From the NCBI RefSeq assembly GCF_036898095.1, contig NC_090725.1:208454853-208518852 (forward strand): a stretch of 64,000 nt of DNA. The letters are read 5' to 3'. Both the position numbers and the translations under genes were made by a program. Of the stretch, positions 62,831-64,000 are shown one piece after another. Under the pieces are notes generated by a model. It was not told the DNA's origin and did not search any database. It saw only the letters and a program-made list of their open reading frames with translations. The DNA comes from Palaemon carinicauda. Its lineage: Eukaryota; Arthropoda; Malacostraca; Decapoda; Palaemonidae. Within the stretch, counting starts at the first letter, position 1. The number at the start of each line of letters is the position of its first letter.

Positions 62831-64000
62831 ATTTTATCTCTGGGCTCTACCTGTGCTGCTCCGTGAAATACTCCTTTTACATCATTTCTAAGGTAAAAAC
62901 TGCTATAAAATTACCAGAGAAAAAGTTGTATAGGAATGCCAGGTTGAACCCAGCTCGCTCACCTTATAAGGTGTCGGTATAATACTGGGGCGTGATAAAT
63001 CACAACCAGAGGTCTCGCACCATTTAGATATCTCCTCTCAATATCCCTGTAACAGTGAGGTGCCGTTCAACACCCATCCCCGAACTCTACTACCAACAAT
63101 CCAACCCACGCCAGTGACGTCACTCCTTTTATAGCACTTGCTTGTTCGCACTTGTGTTTTTCTCTGAGGTGTTTTTCGGTGTTTACCCAGGATTTTGTAC
63201 ACGATGTTAGATTCTACTGTATCCCCATCTAAGTTAAGTACCAGATCTATGAGTCTTGAGTCCTTGGAGGTAGCCTTGCCCTTAGTTTTATTTCTATCAC
63301 AGTTTTTTATTATTTACCATTCGTCGGCCCCGCTTCGCGGCCGCCATGCTGGCTGGCTACCTCCTTTCACTCGTTCTTAACGCCTTACAATTAGTCTTCT
63401 ATTCTGATTGTTTTTCGTTTCGAACCTTTTCGCTGGGTTTTATCACCGTTCACACCCTGTGTTATATTATTATTACATGATTATGATATTATACGTTATT
63501 ATGATATTATACTACGTATCATAGTTTTGATCTTAGGTTGGCATGCCTGCTCGCCTTCGGGCGCTCCCTAGTTGGTTACGTCGCGTTATTGCGTTCTTTA
63601 CCCAGTATTGTTATCTTTACCACCTAGTTATTTTGCTTTAGTTTGAGTGGGACTCTTGCGAGGCAGTTCTAATTTAGTTATTTGTGTTATTATTTCCGAT
63701 CGGCATCTACCCGATTTAGTGTTATGTTGGCCCCCCTGTCCAGCTCGGTACTGACCCGCGCTGGAGGGCTCGGCTCGTTATTTCCCTGCCTCTCCCCCTG
63801 CGTCCCTCTCTTACTATCTTATTTTAGCTGCATGCCTTACCTAGTTCATTATATCATATTATTTTACTTTATTCATTTATCCGTTTATGATCATTCCGTT
63901 GTTTTTGTCGTGGTTCATCGGCCAGGTTGGTACGTCTGGTCTCCCTGTCCCACGTGATCGCCTCCTTCCCCCTCATTGGCTTGTTCTCGCTGCAGGGGTA
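62831..64000. other. Unassigned end of window
   Basis: No recognisable gene. A TATA-like TTTTATAGC lies at about 63126 and GC-rich blocks (near 63330, 63545, 63730) alternate with AT-rich DNA. It could be the leader or LTR of another element, but there is no second copy in the window to test this. Confidence 0.3.

Larger units (their letters stand above)
53589..64000 (+). other. Intron 3 (start), occupied by nested DIRS elements
   Basis: The donor GTTAGTAAG at 53589 opens an intron that does not close in the window. It contains E9, interrupted by E4. No further M1 exon is visible on the + strand up to 64000. Confidence 0.6.

Overview
This is a eukaryotic, intron-rich, repeat-dominated window. 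It most likely comes from a decapod crustacean (shrimp, prawn or crayfish type). Three things point there: several families of DIRS1-like tyrosine-recombinase retrotransposons, a jockey/I-type LINE 3' end, and an (ATT)n repeat tail of a kind I recall from decapod genomes. Long (AT)n, (GT)n, (GA)n and (ATT)n microsatellites fit. The species assignment is inference, not proof.

Host gene: I find one host gene, on the + strand. A 13-codon first exon (4618-4657) joins exon 2 (53041-53196) and exon 3 (53391-53588). All junctions are phase 1 with good GT/AG sites. Together they give the N-terminus of a type II membrane M1-family (aminopeptidase N-like) metallopeptidase: cytoplasmic tail, membrane anchor, Ser/Thr/Pro stalk, then the PW...RLP...P..YD..IHPN start of the M1 fold. 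Intron 1 is about 48.4 kb and consists almost entirely of nested retroelements. The catalytic exons lie beyond the window.

Layout: 1-900, antisense LINE RT remnant. 935-4500, microsatellite-rich upstream DNA. 4618, gene start. 5548-12308, complete DIRS element E1 (family A). 13944-32755, DIRS element E2 (family B), split by a young Ty3/Gypsy element with identical 127-bp LTRs (17199-22999) and by a defective chimeric family-B element E3 (25989-32489) that landed in E2's internal complementary region. 32950-38025 and 38366-41020, decayed DIRS E5 and E6. 41040-52890, decayed DIRS E7, split by a 5'-truncated LINE (44380-51973), itself split by a reverse-strand DIRS-like element E8 (45894-51594). 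53041-53588, exons 2 and 3. 53748 to about 62830, a further DIRS element E9 in intron 3, split by complete element E4 (54080-60945, family A). 62831-64000, unassigned.

How the DIRS genes work together: each complete element encodes Gag, then an RT-RNase H-methyltransferase-like polyprotein in the +1 frame with no usable ATG, then a tyrosine recombinase (YR). The YR frame is the Gag frame and is separated from gag by one UGA. From that UGA to the YR stop, all three complete copies are exactly 2958 nt with no indel and no other stop. Elements end in inverted repeats, and an internal complementary region mirrors both outer ends. Insertions sit at short T-runs without ordinary target duplications. 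The most interesting signals are a hairpin inside gag kept at nucleotide level between families, with one compensatory base-pair change; the gag-UGA-YR arrangement; and a non-autonomous chimera with a replaced gag start.
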